The translations under genes were made by a program, and so were the position numbers. Below, piece after piece: positions 1 to 5,478 of a stretch of 5,478 nucleotides of DNA. Position 1 is the stretch's first letter. The number at the start of each line of letters is the position of its first letter. Under the pieces are notes generated by a model. It did no database searches. It had not been told where the DNA came from and saw nothing but the letters and a program-made list of their open reading frames with translations. The DNA is from an uncultured bacterium (GTDB lineage: Bacteria; Bacillota; Clostridia; Christensenellales; Borkfalkiaceae): NCBI GenBank assembly GCA_934871445.1, contig CAKXBD010000139.1, positions 1 to 5,478 on the forward strand, in the 5' to 3' direction.

Positions 1-1193
1 CCGCAAGAGAGACGATTCAATGCGTCTATGCGGAATCTTTTTCCGATTACAGAATGCCCCCCGAACTTAAAGAAGAATGTGCGGTAAAGTTGACAGGAAA
101 GGTCGTCGCGGGAGAAACGAAGGACGGCGGCAAACGCTATGAAATTCAGATTCACGGCATCGATATTTTATCTCACCCCGCGGAAATTCCGCCCGTGGTC
201 ATCACGAAAAAACAACTGCAGTGCGATTTGAACACCGATTTGGACTATCGGCCCGTCACGTTGAGAAATCCCAAGGAAAGGGCGGTCTTTAAGTTCCAAG
301 AGGGAATACAGCGCGGTTTCCGCGAATATCTCATGTCCCAAGGATTTACTGAAATTCATACTCCGAAAATCAATTTTGCGGGCGCGGAAGGCGGCGCAAA
401 TCTTTTCGGACTCGACTATTTTGGAAAAAAGGTATATCTTGCGCAGTCTCCTCAGCTTTATAAACAGGCTTTGGTCGCCGTATATGAGCGCGTATTTGAA
501 ATTGCGCCCGTATTCCGCGCGGAGCATCACGATACCAGCCGCCATCTCAACGAATATATTTCCATGGATTTTGAAATGGGCTTTATCGACGGCTTCGAGG
601 ATATCATGAACATGGAGACGGGCCTTCTCAAATATATCATGAATCTTCTGAAAACGGAATATAAAAACGAAGTGGAGCTTCTCCGTGCAGATATTCCCGA
701 AATTACAGAGATTCCCGTCATCAAGTTCATGGAAGCGAAAGAAATCCTCATGAAGAAATTCAAGTATAAGCCTTCGGATATGAAGGATTTCGATCCCGAG
801 GAAGAACAGCTTCTCGGAAAATATGCGAAAAAACAGTTCAATTCCGATTTTATTTTCGTCACGCATTACCCTTCCAGAAAACGTCCTTTCTATACGATGG
901 ACGCCCCCGAAGATCCCGAATACACGCTGTCTTTCGATTTGCTTTTCCGCGGTATGGAAATTACTTCGGGCGGTCAGCGCGTACACGATTATTTTGCTCA
1001 GGTGGAAAAAATGAAGCGTTTGGGCATGAATCCCGACGAGTTCGATACCTATCTCATGCTCCATAAATACGGAGCGCCTCCGCACGGCGGATTGGGTTTG
1101 GGACTGGAACGACTCACGATGCATCTCCTCGGTTTCAAGAACGTACGAGAAGCGGCGATGTTCCCGAGAGATATCAACAGGGTGACGCCATGA
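1..1193 (+). CDS. aspS: Aspartyl-tRNA synthetase, archaeal type, probably non-discriminating (5' end cut by window)
   Basis: Class II aminoacyl-tRNA synthetase that activates aspartate and charges tRNA in the cytoplasm. The frame is open from base 3, so 17 residues (including ETIQCVY, an end of the OB-fold anticodon-binding domain) precede the first ATG at 54. That ATG is internal, and about 40 N-terminal residues lie outside the window. Visible: rest of the OB fold (to about base 225), class II motif 1 (about 318-371, ending in TPKI), motif 2 FRAEHHDTSRHLNEY (513-557) and motif 3 GLGLGLERL (1089-1115), then a C-terminus ending FPRDINRVTP. The short form, without the large insertion of the usual bacterial AspRS, and the motif 3 context (NVREAAMFPRD) point to the archaeal-type AspRS rather than AsnRS. 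In bacteria this form is often non-discriminating, making Asp-tRNA(Asn) for GatCAB. That is inferred, because one anticodon-recognition residue lies in the missing part. The stop overlaps the next start (ATGA, 1190-1193). Confidence 0.93.
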   Translation, partial: ARETIQCVYAESFSDYRMPPELKEECAVKLTGKVVAGETKDGGKRYEIQIHGIDILSHPAEIPPVVITKKQLQCDLNTDLDYRPVTLRNPKERAVFKFQEGIQRGFREYLMSQGFTEIHTPKINFAGAEGGANLFGLDYFGKKVYLAQSPQLYKQALVAVYERVFEIAPVFRAEHHDTSRHLNEYISMDFEMGFIDGFEDIMNMETGLLKYIMNLLKTEYKNEVELLRADIPEITEIPVIKFMEAKEILMKKFKYKPSDMKDFDPEEEQLLGKYAKKQFNSDFIFVTHYPSRKRPFYTMDAPEDPEYTLSFDLLFRGMEITSGGQRVHDYFAQVEKMKRLGMNPDEFDTYLMLHKYGAPPHGGLGLGLERLTMHLLGFKNVREAAMFPRDINRVTP

Positions 1194-1420
1194 AAAAAGT
1201 GATCAGCGTGGGTGATCTCTGCTGCGAGCGCTGTGCGAATCGGCTCGCCTGTAAGCTAGAATTGTGCGAGGGTGTCGTAAAAGCCAAGGCGAATTATAAA
1301 AAGAACACCATTTACGTGGAAGTTTTGAGCACGACTCCCGACAGCGAATTGAAAAAAGCCGTACAGTCCGCGGGCTTTGAAGTTCTTTCGATAGAGCAGA
1401 GAAAGGGACTTTTTGCGTGA
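1190..1420 (+). CDS. Small HMA-domain (CopZ-like) metal-binding protein
   Basis: A 76-residue protein, the whole length of a single heavy-metal-associated domain. The pattern fits the beta-alpha-beta-beta-alpha-beta fold: strand VISV (4-7), metal loop DLCCERC (9-15), helix with L19 and L23, a turn EGVVKAKANY (27-36), strand TIYVEV (40-45), helix SELKKAVQSAG, final strand FEVLSI. C12-x-x-C15 is the expected metal-binding pair, although R14 is unusual in that loop. C11, C21 and C26 are extra cysteines. Members of the family carry soft metals such as Cu(I) or feed transport ATPases; no transporter is visible here, so substrate and partner are unknown. The ATG overlaps the aspS stop in an ATGA, with GGTGA at 1181-1185 as a possible ribosome site, so translation is probably coupled to aspS. 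No clear terminator follows it before the ileS promoter. Confidence 0.82.
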   Translation: MKKVISVGDLCCERCANRLACKLELCEGVVKAKANYKKNTIYVEVLSTTPDSELKKAVQSAGFEVLSIEQRKGLFA

Positions 1421-1457
1421 TTTTATCCGATAATACGGAAAAATCTGTCTGTTTTGC

Positions 1458-1486
1458 TTTACAAATCCCTAAAAAAGGGATATAAT
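1458..1486 (+). promoter_or_regulatory. Sigma-A promoter for the ileS leader
   Basis: The -35 box is TTTACA (1458-1463, five of six matches to TTGACA) and the -10 box is a perfect TATAAT (1481-1486), with an ideal 17-base spacer. A start near 1493 would put the whole T-box leader in the transcript. The spacer contains an inverted repeat (ATCCCT/AGGGAT). The promoter lies 37 bases past the HMA gene stop, so ileS has its own start although upstream transcription may also enter. Confidence 0.85.
1465..1481. repeat. Inverted repeat in the ileS promoter spacer
   Basis: ATCCCT (1465-1470) and AGGGAT (1476-1481) are perfect inverted repeats around five A bases, filling the spacer between the -35 and -10 boxes; the last base is also the first base of TATAAT. 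It has no downstream T tract on either strand, so it is not a terminator. It could be an operator or a chance palindrome in AT-rich DNA. The sequence alone does not decide. Confidence 0.4.
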
Positions 1487-1761
1487 TAGAAAAATTCATA
1501 ATTTATAGAAGCGTTTTAAGAGGGACAACGCTTCCGAGGTGCCGCTGCACAGAGAAATTCCGTTTGGCTGAGAGGAAAAAGGCGGTTTCGGGAGTTATCG
1601 CCCTTTGAGCTTGCCCGACCAAATTTTTCCGAGCTTTGAAAGAAAAAATTCCGTTTTGGAAAGGAAAAAATTTTCTAAGGAAGATAAAAGCTGTTTTTTC
1701 GGAAAAAAAGTAATCGTGCACGGTTTCGCCCGCCGTTATCCGGGGCGGCAAATGTCAGTTT

Positions 1762-1791
1762 GTTTTGGTGGGGTCGTGTTTTGTCCAAAAC
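1762..1791 (+). promoter_or_regulatory. Candidate antiterminator of the ileS T-box
   Basis: GTTTTGG (1762-1768) can pair with CCAAAAC (1785-1791), which is part of the 3' arm region of the terminator, so the two folds exclude each other. The helix would leave a seven-base bulge TGGGGTC (1769-1775) in the place of the canonical TGGNACC, followed by GTG/TGT that could pair only through three G-U wobbles. This copies the layout of a T-box antiterminator but is much weaker. TGGT at 1766-1769 is perfectly complementary to the ACCA end expected for tRNA(Ile), though it is shifted by three bases from the bulge position. Confidence 0.45.
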
Positions 1792-1807
1792 ACGGCCTTT
1801 CTTTTTT
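1772..1807 (+). terminator. Intrinsic terminator of the ileS T-box leader
   Basis: GGTCGTGTTTT (1772-1782) pairs with AAAACACGGCC (1787-1797) over 11 pairs with a single G-U and a GTCC loop, followed directly by TTTCTTTTTT (1798-1807). It ends 41 bases before the ileS start codon, after the T-box Stem I, as expected for a transcription-attenuation T-box: formed when tRNA(Ile) is charged, disrupted when it is not. Confidence 0.9.
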
Positions 1808-1834
1808 GAGAAAATTACGATAAACATGAAGGAC

Positions 1835-1840
1835 GAGGAG
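1835..1840 (+). promoter_or_regulatory. Ribosome binding site of ileS
   Basis: GAGGAG lies 8 bases before the ATG at 1849, with a further AAGGA just upstream. The spacing favours this ATG over the in-frame ATG at 1855 (14 bases away). Confidence 0.8.
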
Positions 1841-1848
1841 AAAACGTT

Positions 1849-4800
1849 ATGTCGATGTACAAGAAAGTAGATACCTCATTAAACTTTGTCGAGCGCGAAA
1901 AGCAGGTGGTGGACTACTGGAACGAAAACCATATCTTTGAAGACAGCGTGAAGATGAACGAAGGGAAAGAGGAATTTTCCTTCTATGACGGCCCGCCCAC
2001 GGCGAACGGAAAGCCGCATATCGGACACATTCTCACGCGCGTCATGAAGGATATCGTTCCCCGCTATCAGACCATGAAGGGAAAACATGTTTTAAGAAAG
2101 GCGGGCTGGGATACGCACGGGCTTCCCGTGGAATTGGAAGTGGAAAAGAAGCTCGGTTTCGACCACAAGACGGAAATCGAGGCGTATGGCATAGAACCGT
2201 TTATAAAAGAATGTAAAAAATCCGTCTGGCAATATACCAGCGAATGGAAACGGATGTCCGACCGCGTAGGATATTGGTGCGACATGGACAATCCGTACGT
2301 GACCTATCACGACGACTACATCGAATCGGAATGGTGGGCACTCAAAAAAATCCATGAAAAGGGGCTCCTTTATAAGGGACACAAAATCGTTCCCTATTGC
2401 CCGCGCTGCGGAACGGCGCTTTCTTCGCACGAGGTCGCGCAAGGCTATAAGGACGTCAAGCAGGTCACGGCTTTTGTAAAATTTAAGGTGAAAGGAGACG
2501 AAAACAGATATATCCTCGCATGGACGACCACGCCTTGGACGCTTCCTTCCAACGTCGCGCTCTGCATGAATCCCGACGCCGATTACGTCGAAATTGAGAG
2601 CGAGGAGACGGGAGAAAAATATATTCTGGCGGAAGCGCTCGTCCCCGCGGTGTTCGGAGAGGAAAAATATACCGTTCTCTCCAAAAAGAAGGGGAAGGAA
2701 TACGAGTATACCGAATACGAGCCTTTATATCCTTACGGCAAGGAAAAATTCGCTTTCCGCGAAAAGGCGTATTACGTCACCTGCGACGATTACGTTACGC
2801 TCTCTGACGGTACGGGCGTCGTCCACACCGCGACCGCTTTCGGCGAGGACGACTATCGCGTCGGGCGGAAGTATAATCTTCCCGTCGTACAGCTCATCGA
2901 CGAAGAGGGAAAGTTCCCGTCGGGCTGCGATTTTCTCACAGGAATGGCCGCGCAGGCCGCCGACCCGCTGGTAATCAAGGACCTCAAAACCCGCGGACTG
3001 CTCCTCAAAACGCAGGAAATCGTGCATAGCTATCCTTTCTGCTGGCGCTGCGATACGCCGCTCATTTATTACGCCCGTTCGAGCTGGTTTATCAAAGTGA
3101 CGGCCGTCAAGGACCGCCTGATCGCCGCAAACCGTTCCGTGAACTGGATGCCCGATACAATTAAGGAAGGCCGCATGGGCAATTTCCTCGAAAACGTCAT
3201 CGATTGGGGGCTTTCCCGCGACCGCTACTGGGGAACGCCTCTGCCCGTTTGGATCTGCCCCGATTGCGGCGAAATCGAAGTCATAGGCTCCAAAGCGGAA
3301 TTGAAAGAAAGATGCGGGATTAAAGGGGATATAGAACTTCATCGTCCGTACCTCGATAACCTTACCTGCACTTGTAAAAAGTGCGGGGGGAAAATGTCGC
3401 GCACGCCCGAGGTAATCGACTGCTGGTTCGATTCGGGTTCCATGCCGTTCGCGCAGTATCACTATCCGTTTGAAAACAAGGAGATCTTCGACGAGACCTT
3501 CCCCGCCGACTTTATTTCCGAAGCGGTCGATCAAACGCGGGGCTGGTTCTATACTCTGCTCGTCATTTCTACGATTCTTTTCGACAAGGCTCCCTTCAAA
3601 AATTGTATCGTGCTCGGCCACGTCAACGACAAAAACGGCGTCAAGATGTCCAAGCACAAGGGGAATGTCGTCGATCCGTGGTCGGTGCTCGACAAGCAGG
3701 GTGCGGACGCTGTCCGCTGGTATTTTTATACTTCTTCGGCGCCGTGGCTTCCGTCGAGATTTTATCCCGAAGCCGTCTCCGAAGCGCAGAGAAAGTATAT
3801 GGGAACCCTTTGGAATACCTACGCCTTTTTCTGCCTGTATGCGGACATCGACGGTTATGATCCCTCAAAATACGATTTGAAGAAATGCCGCCTCTCGTTG
3901 ATGGATAAATGGATTCTCTCCAAGCTCAATACGCTCGTGGAGACGGTGGATAAATATTTGGCGGTGTATAATATCACGGACAGCGCCCGCGCGTTGCAGG
4001 ATTTCTCGGATATTCTTTCCAATTGGTATGTGCGTCGCGGTCGCGAACGCTATTGGGGCAGCGAAATGACGGACGACAAGGCGGCCGCTTATACGACGCT
4101 GTGGAACGTCCTCGTCACGTTCGCAAAGCTCACTGCGCCTTATACGCCGTTCATCGCAGAGGAGATGTATCTCAATCTTGTTCCGAATTTCTTTTCGGGC
4201 GCGCCCAAGTCGGTGCACATGTGCGCCTTCCCCGTCTGCGATAAATCTTTCGTGGACGAAAGCCTCGAAAAAGGCATGGACAGCGTCCTCGATATCGTCA
4301 ATCTCGGCAGGGCCGCGCGCAACGCCGGTAATGTGAAAAACCGTCAGCCACTTTCCGAAATGTACGTCGTTACGGCGAAAGATTTGGGCTTGGACGAGGG
4401 ACTGAAAGCGATTGCTTTGGACGAACTCAATATCAAGCGCTATAAGACGGCGGAGGACGCAGACGAATTCATCTCTTATAAGCTCAAACCTCAGTTAAAG
4501 ACGCTCGGTCCCAAATACGGAAAAAAACTGGGATTCATCAGTAAATTCCTTGCGGAATGCGACGCGAAAGAGGTCGTGGAGGCCGTTCAGGGCGGGGGCG
4601 AATACGTTCTGCCCTCGGATCGGGAGATCGTCCTTAAAGAGGAAGATTTGCAGATTTTCACCGAGAGTAAGGCCGGATTTATCTCCGCCAGCGACAAGGG
4701 AATCACGGTAGCTTTGAATACCGAACTGACCGAAGAACTCATCGCGGAAGGGATAGAACGGGAGCTCGTTTCCAAGGTTCAGACGCTGAGAAAGGAAGCG

Positions 4801-4989
4801 GGTTTTGAGGTTACCGACAGAATCAGGATTTTCTATCGCGCGAAAGGCCGCGCAGGGGAGGCATTAAAAAAAGCTGCGTTCGCTTCGGACGTATTGGCCG
4901 TGAGCGTGGAGGAAGGCTCGGCGGACGGTTATTCCAAGGAAGTGGATATCAACGGCGAGAAAGTGACGCTCACGCTCGTAAAGAACTGA
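1849..4989 (+). CDS. ileS: Isoleucyl-tRNA synthetase, type 2 (long, eukaryote-like form)
   Basis: Class I synthetase that activates isoleucine, charges tRNA(Ile) and hydrolyses mischarged Val-tRNA(Ile). It is complete at 1046 residues. In order: HIGH motif H57-I-G-H60 after GPPTANGKP; CPRC at 184-187; CP1 editing domain with WTTTPWTLPSN (225-235) and GTGVVHTATAFGEDD (321-335), where D335 aligns with the conserved editing aspartate; SRDRYWGTPLPVW leading into a four-cysteine zinc ribbon (C470, C473, C509, C512); DCWFDSG; KMSKH (599-603) as the KMSKS loop; the helical anticodon-binding domain with LSNWYVRRGRERYW; and a long C-terminal region with LGPKYGKKL. The length, the GWDTHGLPVE context and the C-terminal region without a terminal zinc site identify the type 2 (IleS2) form, which as a class is naturally less sensitive to mupirocin. 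The conserved editing HxAP is HTAT here (T329). Expression is controlled by the T-box upstream, and the gene is transcribed alone, closed by terminators. Confidence 0.97.
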   Translation: MSMYKKVDTSLNFVEREKQVVDYWNENHIFEDSVKMNEGKEEFSFYDGPPTANGKPHIGHILTRVMKDIVPRYQTMKGKHVLRKAGWDTHGLPVELEVEKKLGFDHKTEIEAYGIEPFIKECKKSVWQYTSEWKRMSDRVGYWCDMDNPYVTYHDDYIESEWWALKKIHEKGLLYKGHKIVPYCPRCGTALSSHEVAQGYKDVKQVTAFVKFKVKGDENRYILAWTTTPWTLPSNVALCMNPDADYVEIESEETGEKYILAEALVPAVFGEEKYTVLSKKKGKEYEYTEYEPLYPYGKEKFAFREKAYYVTCDDYVTLSDGTGVVHTATAFGEDDYRVGRKYNLPVVQLIDEEGKFPSGCDFLTGMAAQAADPLVIKDLKTRGLLLKTQEIVHSYPFCWRCDTPLIYYARSSWFIKVTAVKDRLIAANRSVNWMPDTIKEGRMGNFLENVIDWGLSRDRYWGTPLPVWICPDCGEIEVIGSKAELKERCGIKGDIELHRPYLDNLTCTCKKCGGKMSRTPEVIDCWFDSGSMPFAQYHYPFENKEIFDETFPADFISEAVDQTRGWFYTLLVISTILFDKAPFKNCIVLGHVNDKNGVKMSKHKGNVVDPWSVLDKQGADAVRWYFYTSSAPWLPSRFYPEAVSEAQRKYMGTLWNTYAFFCLYADIDGYDPSKYDLKKCRLSLMDKWILSKLNTLVETVDKYLAVYNITDSARALQDFSDILSNWYVRRGRERYWGSEMTDDKAAAYTTLWNVLVTFAKLTAPYTPFIAEEMYLNLVPNFFSGAPKSVHMCAFPVCDKSFVDESLEKGMDSVLDIVNLGRAARNAGNVKNRQPLSEMYVVTAKDLGLDEGLKAIALDELNIKRYKTAEDADEFISYKLKPQLKTLGPKYGKKLGFISKFLAECDAKEVVEAVQGGGEYVLPSDREIVLKEEDLQIFTESKAGFISASDKGITVALNTELTEELIAEGIERELVSKVQTLRKEAGFEVTDRIRIFYRAKGRAGEALKKAAFASDVLAVSVEEGSADGYSKEVDINGEKVTLTLVKN

Positions 4990-4991
4990 TG

Positions 4992-5018
4992 AAAAAGGAG
5001 CCGAAAAGGCTCTTTTTT
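4992..5018 (+). terminator. Intrinsic terminator after ileS
   Basis: GAGCC (4998-5002) and GGCTC (5008-5012) form a GC-rich stem with a GAAAA loop, extended by an upstream A run (4992-4996) and the T run TTTTTT (5013-5018). It begins three bases after the stop codon. The A run makes it plausible in either direction. Confidence 0.9.
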
Positions 5019-5035
5019 CCTTCTTAGAGGCGGAC

Positions 5036-5064
5036 GGAAAAATTTTGGCGATTTTTCCCTTTTT
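5036..5064 (+). terminator. Second, weaker terminator-like hairpin
   Basis: GGAAAAAT (5036-5043) pairs perfectly with ATTTTTCC (5051-5058) around a seven-base loop, followed by CTTTTT (5059-5064). The stem has only two G-C pairs, so it is weaker than the hairpin before it and may act as a back-up that isolates the next promoter. Confidence 0.5.
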
Positions 5065-5089
5065 AGTTTTGTTTTCGTGGGCAAAACAC

Positions 5090-5118
5090 TTTACAAAAGA
5101 ATGGTTTTCCGATATAAT
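5090..5118 (+). promoter_or_regulatory. Sigma-A promoter for the methyltransferase gene
   Basis: TTTACA (5090-5095), a 17-base spacer and TATAAT (5113-5118), the same boxes and spacing as the ileS promoter. The predicted start near 5125 gives a 5' leader of about 80 bases. A short inverted repeat, TGTTTT/AAAACA (5070-5075 and 5083-5088), sits directly upstream of the -35 box. Confidence 0.85.
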
Positions 5119-5204
5119 AAAAAGGTCAGAATGTCGGATTATGTCTTTTTTCGGTCCGGACTTCGACGCAGGCAACGACGGCGAACATGCCGCACAGGGA
5201 ATTT

Positions 5205-5478
5205 ATGAAAATAGCACAGAATTGGACGGATTATTCGATTATCGCCACGGGCGACGGTTATAAACTCGAACGCTGGAAGGACGTATATCTCCTTCGTCCC
5301 GACCCACAGGTTATTTGGTCGGCCCGTGCGGATCTGTTCTCCTATCCCGAGCTCAACGCCTTTTATAAGCGCAGCGAAAGCGGCGGCGGAGGCTGGAAAT
5401 ATTTAAAACCCATGCCCGCCGAATGGGAAATTTCCTATGAGAAGCTGGGACTCAGATTCAAAGTTAAGCCCATGGGGT
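5205..5478 (+). CDS. Class I SAM-dependent methyltransferase, RlmI-like group (3' end cut by window)
   Basis: Only the first 91 codons are present. The visible part matches the N-terminal region of a Bacillota methyltransferase family related to the rRNA cytosine methyltransferase RlmI: DGYKLERW (17-24), LLRPDPQVIW (29-38), the glycine-rich YKRSESGGGGWKY (54-66) and MPAEWEISY (70-78). The Rossmann-type SAM-binding domain and catalytic residues lie beyond the window, so the substrate (probably rRNA) is an inference. The ATG at 5205 has AGGGA at 5196-5200, only four bases away. An in-frame ATG at 5187 has no convincing ribosome site and would add six residues. The gene has its own promoter and is separated from ileS by two terminators. 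Confidence 0.75.
   Translation, partial: MKIAQNWTDYSIIATGDGYKLERWKDVYLLRPDPQVIWSARADLFSYPELNAFYKRSESGGGGWKYLKPMPAEWEISYEKLGLRFKVKPMG

Larger units (their letters stand above)
1508..1807 (+). promoter_or_regulatory. T-box riboswitch leader of ileS (Ile specifier AUC)
   Basis: This untranslated leader senses uncharged tRNA(Ile) and controls read-through into ileS. Stem I can be paired by eye. Base helix: AAGC 1509-1512 with GCTT 1609-1612. Next helix: AGAGGG 1519-1524 with CCCTTT 1601-1606 (one G-U). Then a specifier loop carrying ATC at 1597-1599 followed by a purine, as expected for Ile. Above it, CTTCCGA 1531-1537 pairs with TCGGGAG 1588-1594, and CCGC 1542-1545 with GCGG 1582-1585. The AG bulge AGAGA is at 1551-1555. 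The distal helix TTCC 1558-1561 / GGAA 1574-1577 closes the loop containing GGCTGAGA, typical of T-boxes. An AU-rich Stem II-like helix (1621-1630 with 1663-1673, one bulge) and a GC hairpin (CCGCC 1730-1734 / GGCGG 1744-1748) follow, then the terminator. The usual 14-base T-box element AGGGTGGNACCGCG is not present exactly; the nearest match is GGTGGGGTCGTG at 1767-1778. Confidence 0.85.

Noticed and set aside
54..56. ATG at 54 as the real start of aspS
   Set aside because: The frame continues upstream to the window edge with OB-fold residues typical of AspRS (ETIQCVY), and no ribosome site precedes this ATG.
168..1124. 318-codon open frame on the - strand inside aspS
   Set aside because: It is an antisense shadow of a well-matched synthetase gene, with no ribosome site or recognisable protein features.
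1715..1722. CGTGCACG palindrome in the leader as a protein-binding site
   Set aside because: It is short, lies within a transcribed structured leader, and is more simply explained as part of the T-box fold or chance.
1605..1823. 72-codon + strand and 82-codon - strand frames in the ileS leader
   Set aside because: They overlap the T-box structure and terminator, are rich in Lys/Phe from A/T runs, and resemble no protein.
2725..3657. 310-codon open frame on the - strand inside ileS
   Set aside because: It lies wholly opposite conserved IleRS motifs (editing domain, zinc ribbon, KMSKH). The openness follows from the codon bias of ileS.
5045..5263. 72-codon + strand frame across the methyltransferase start
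   Set aside because: It begins before the promoter and is out of frame with the recognisable methyltransferase. No family match.
1..5478. Mobile element, CRISPR array, defence system or other new system
   Set aside because: No transposase, integrase, direct-repeat array or foreign-looking gene was seen. The genes are housekeeping with uniform style.

Overview
The window looks like ordinary core chromosome from a Gram-positive bacterium of the Bacillota, most likely a Clostridia relative. The evidence is a T-box leader in front of ileS, a long type-2 isoleucyl-tRNA synthetase, an archaeal-type aspartyl-tRNA synthetase, purine-rich Shine-Dalgarno sites and textbook sigma-A promoters (TTTACA-17-TATAAT, twice). 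The organism assignment is an inference; nothing here fixes genus or species.

Layout, all on the + strand. (1) Bases 1-1193: archaeal-type (probably non-discriminating) aspartyl-tRNA synthetase, cut at its 5' end by the window edge. (2) 1190-1420: a 76-residue heavy-metal-associated (HMA/CopZ-like) protein whose start overlaps the aspS stop in an ATGA, so the two are almost certainly co-translated. (3) 1421-1848: 428 bases with no protein gene. They hold a strong promoter and a leader of about 350 nt. Its Stem I folds as in a T-box, with an AUC (Ile) specifier triplet, and it ends in a clear intrinsic terminator just before ileS. (4) 1849-4989: complete ileS, 1046 codons. (5) 4990-5204: two successive terminator hairpins, then a second promoter with the same -35, spacer length and -10 as the ileS promoter. 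(6) 5205-5478: the first 91 codons of a class I SAM-dependent methyltransferase of the RlmI-like (Methyltrans_SAM) group, cut by the window end.

Two units charge tRNA: Asp (and probably Asn by the indirect Asp-tRNA(Asn) route) and Ile. The Ile gene is controlled by the charging state of its own tRNA. The third unit probably modifies RNA. No mobile element, CRISPR array, tRNA gene or phage signal was seen, and I do not see an undescribed system. The points most worth a second look are the degenerate antiterminator of the ileS T-box, the coupling of a cysteine-rich HMA protein to aspS, and a Pro-to-Thr change in a normally conserved IleRS editing motif.
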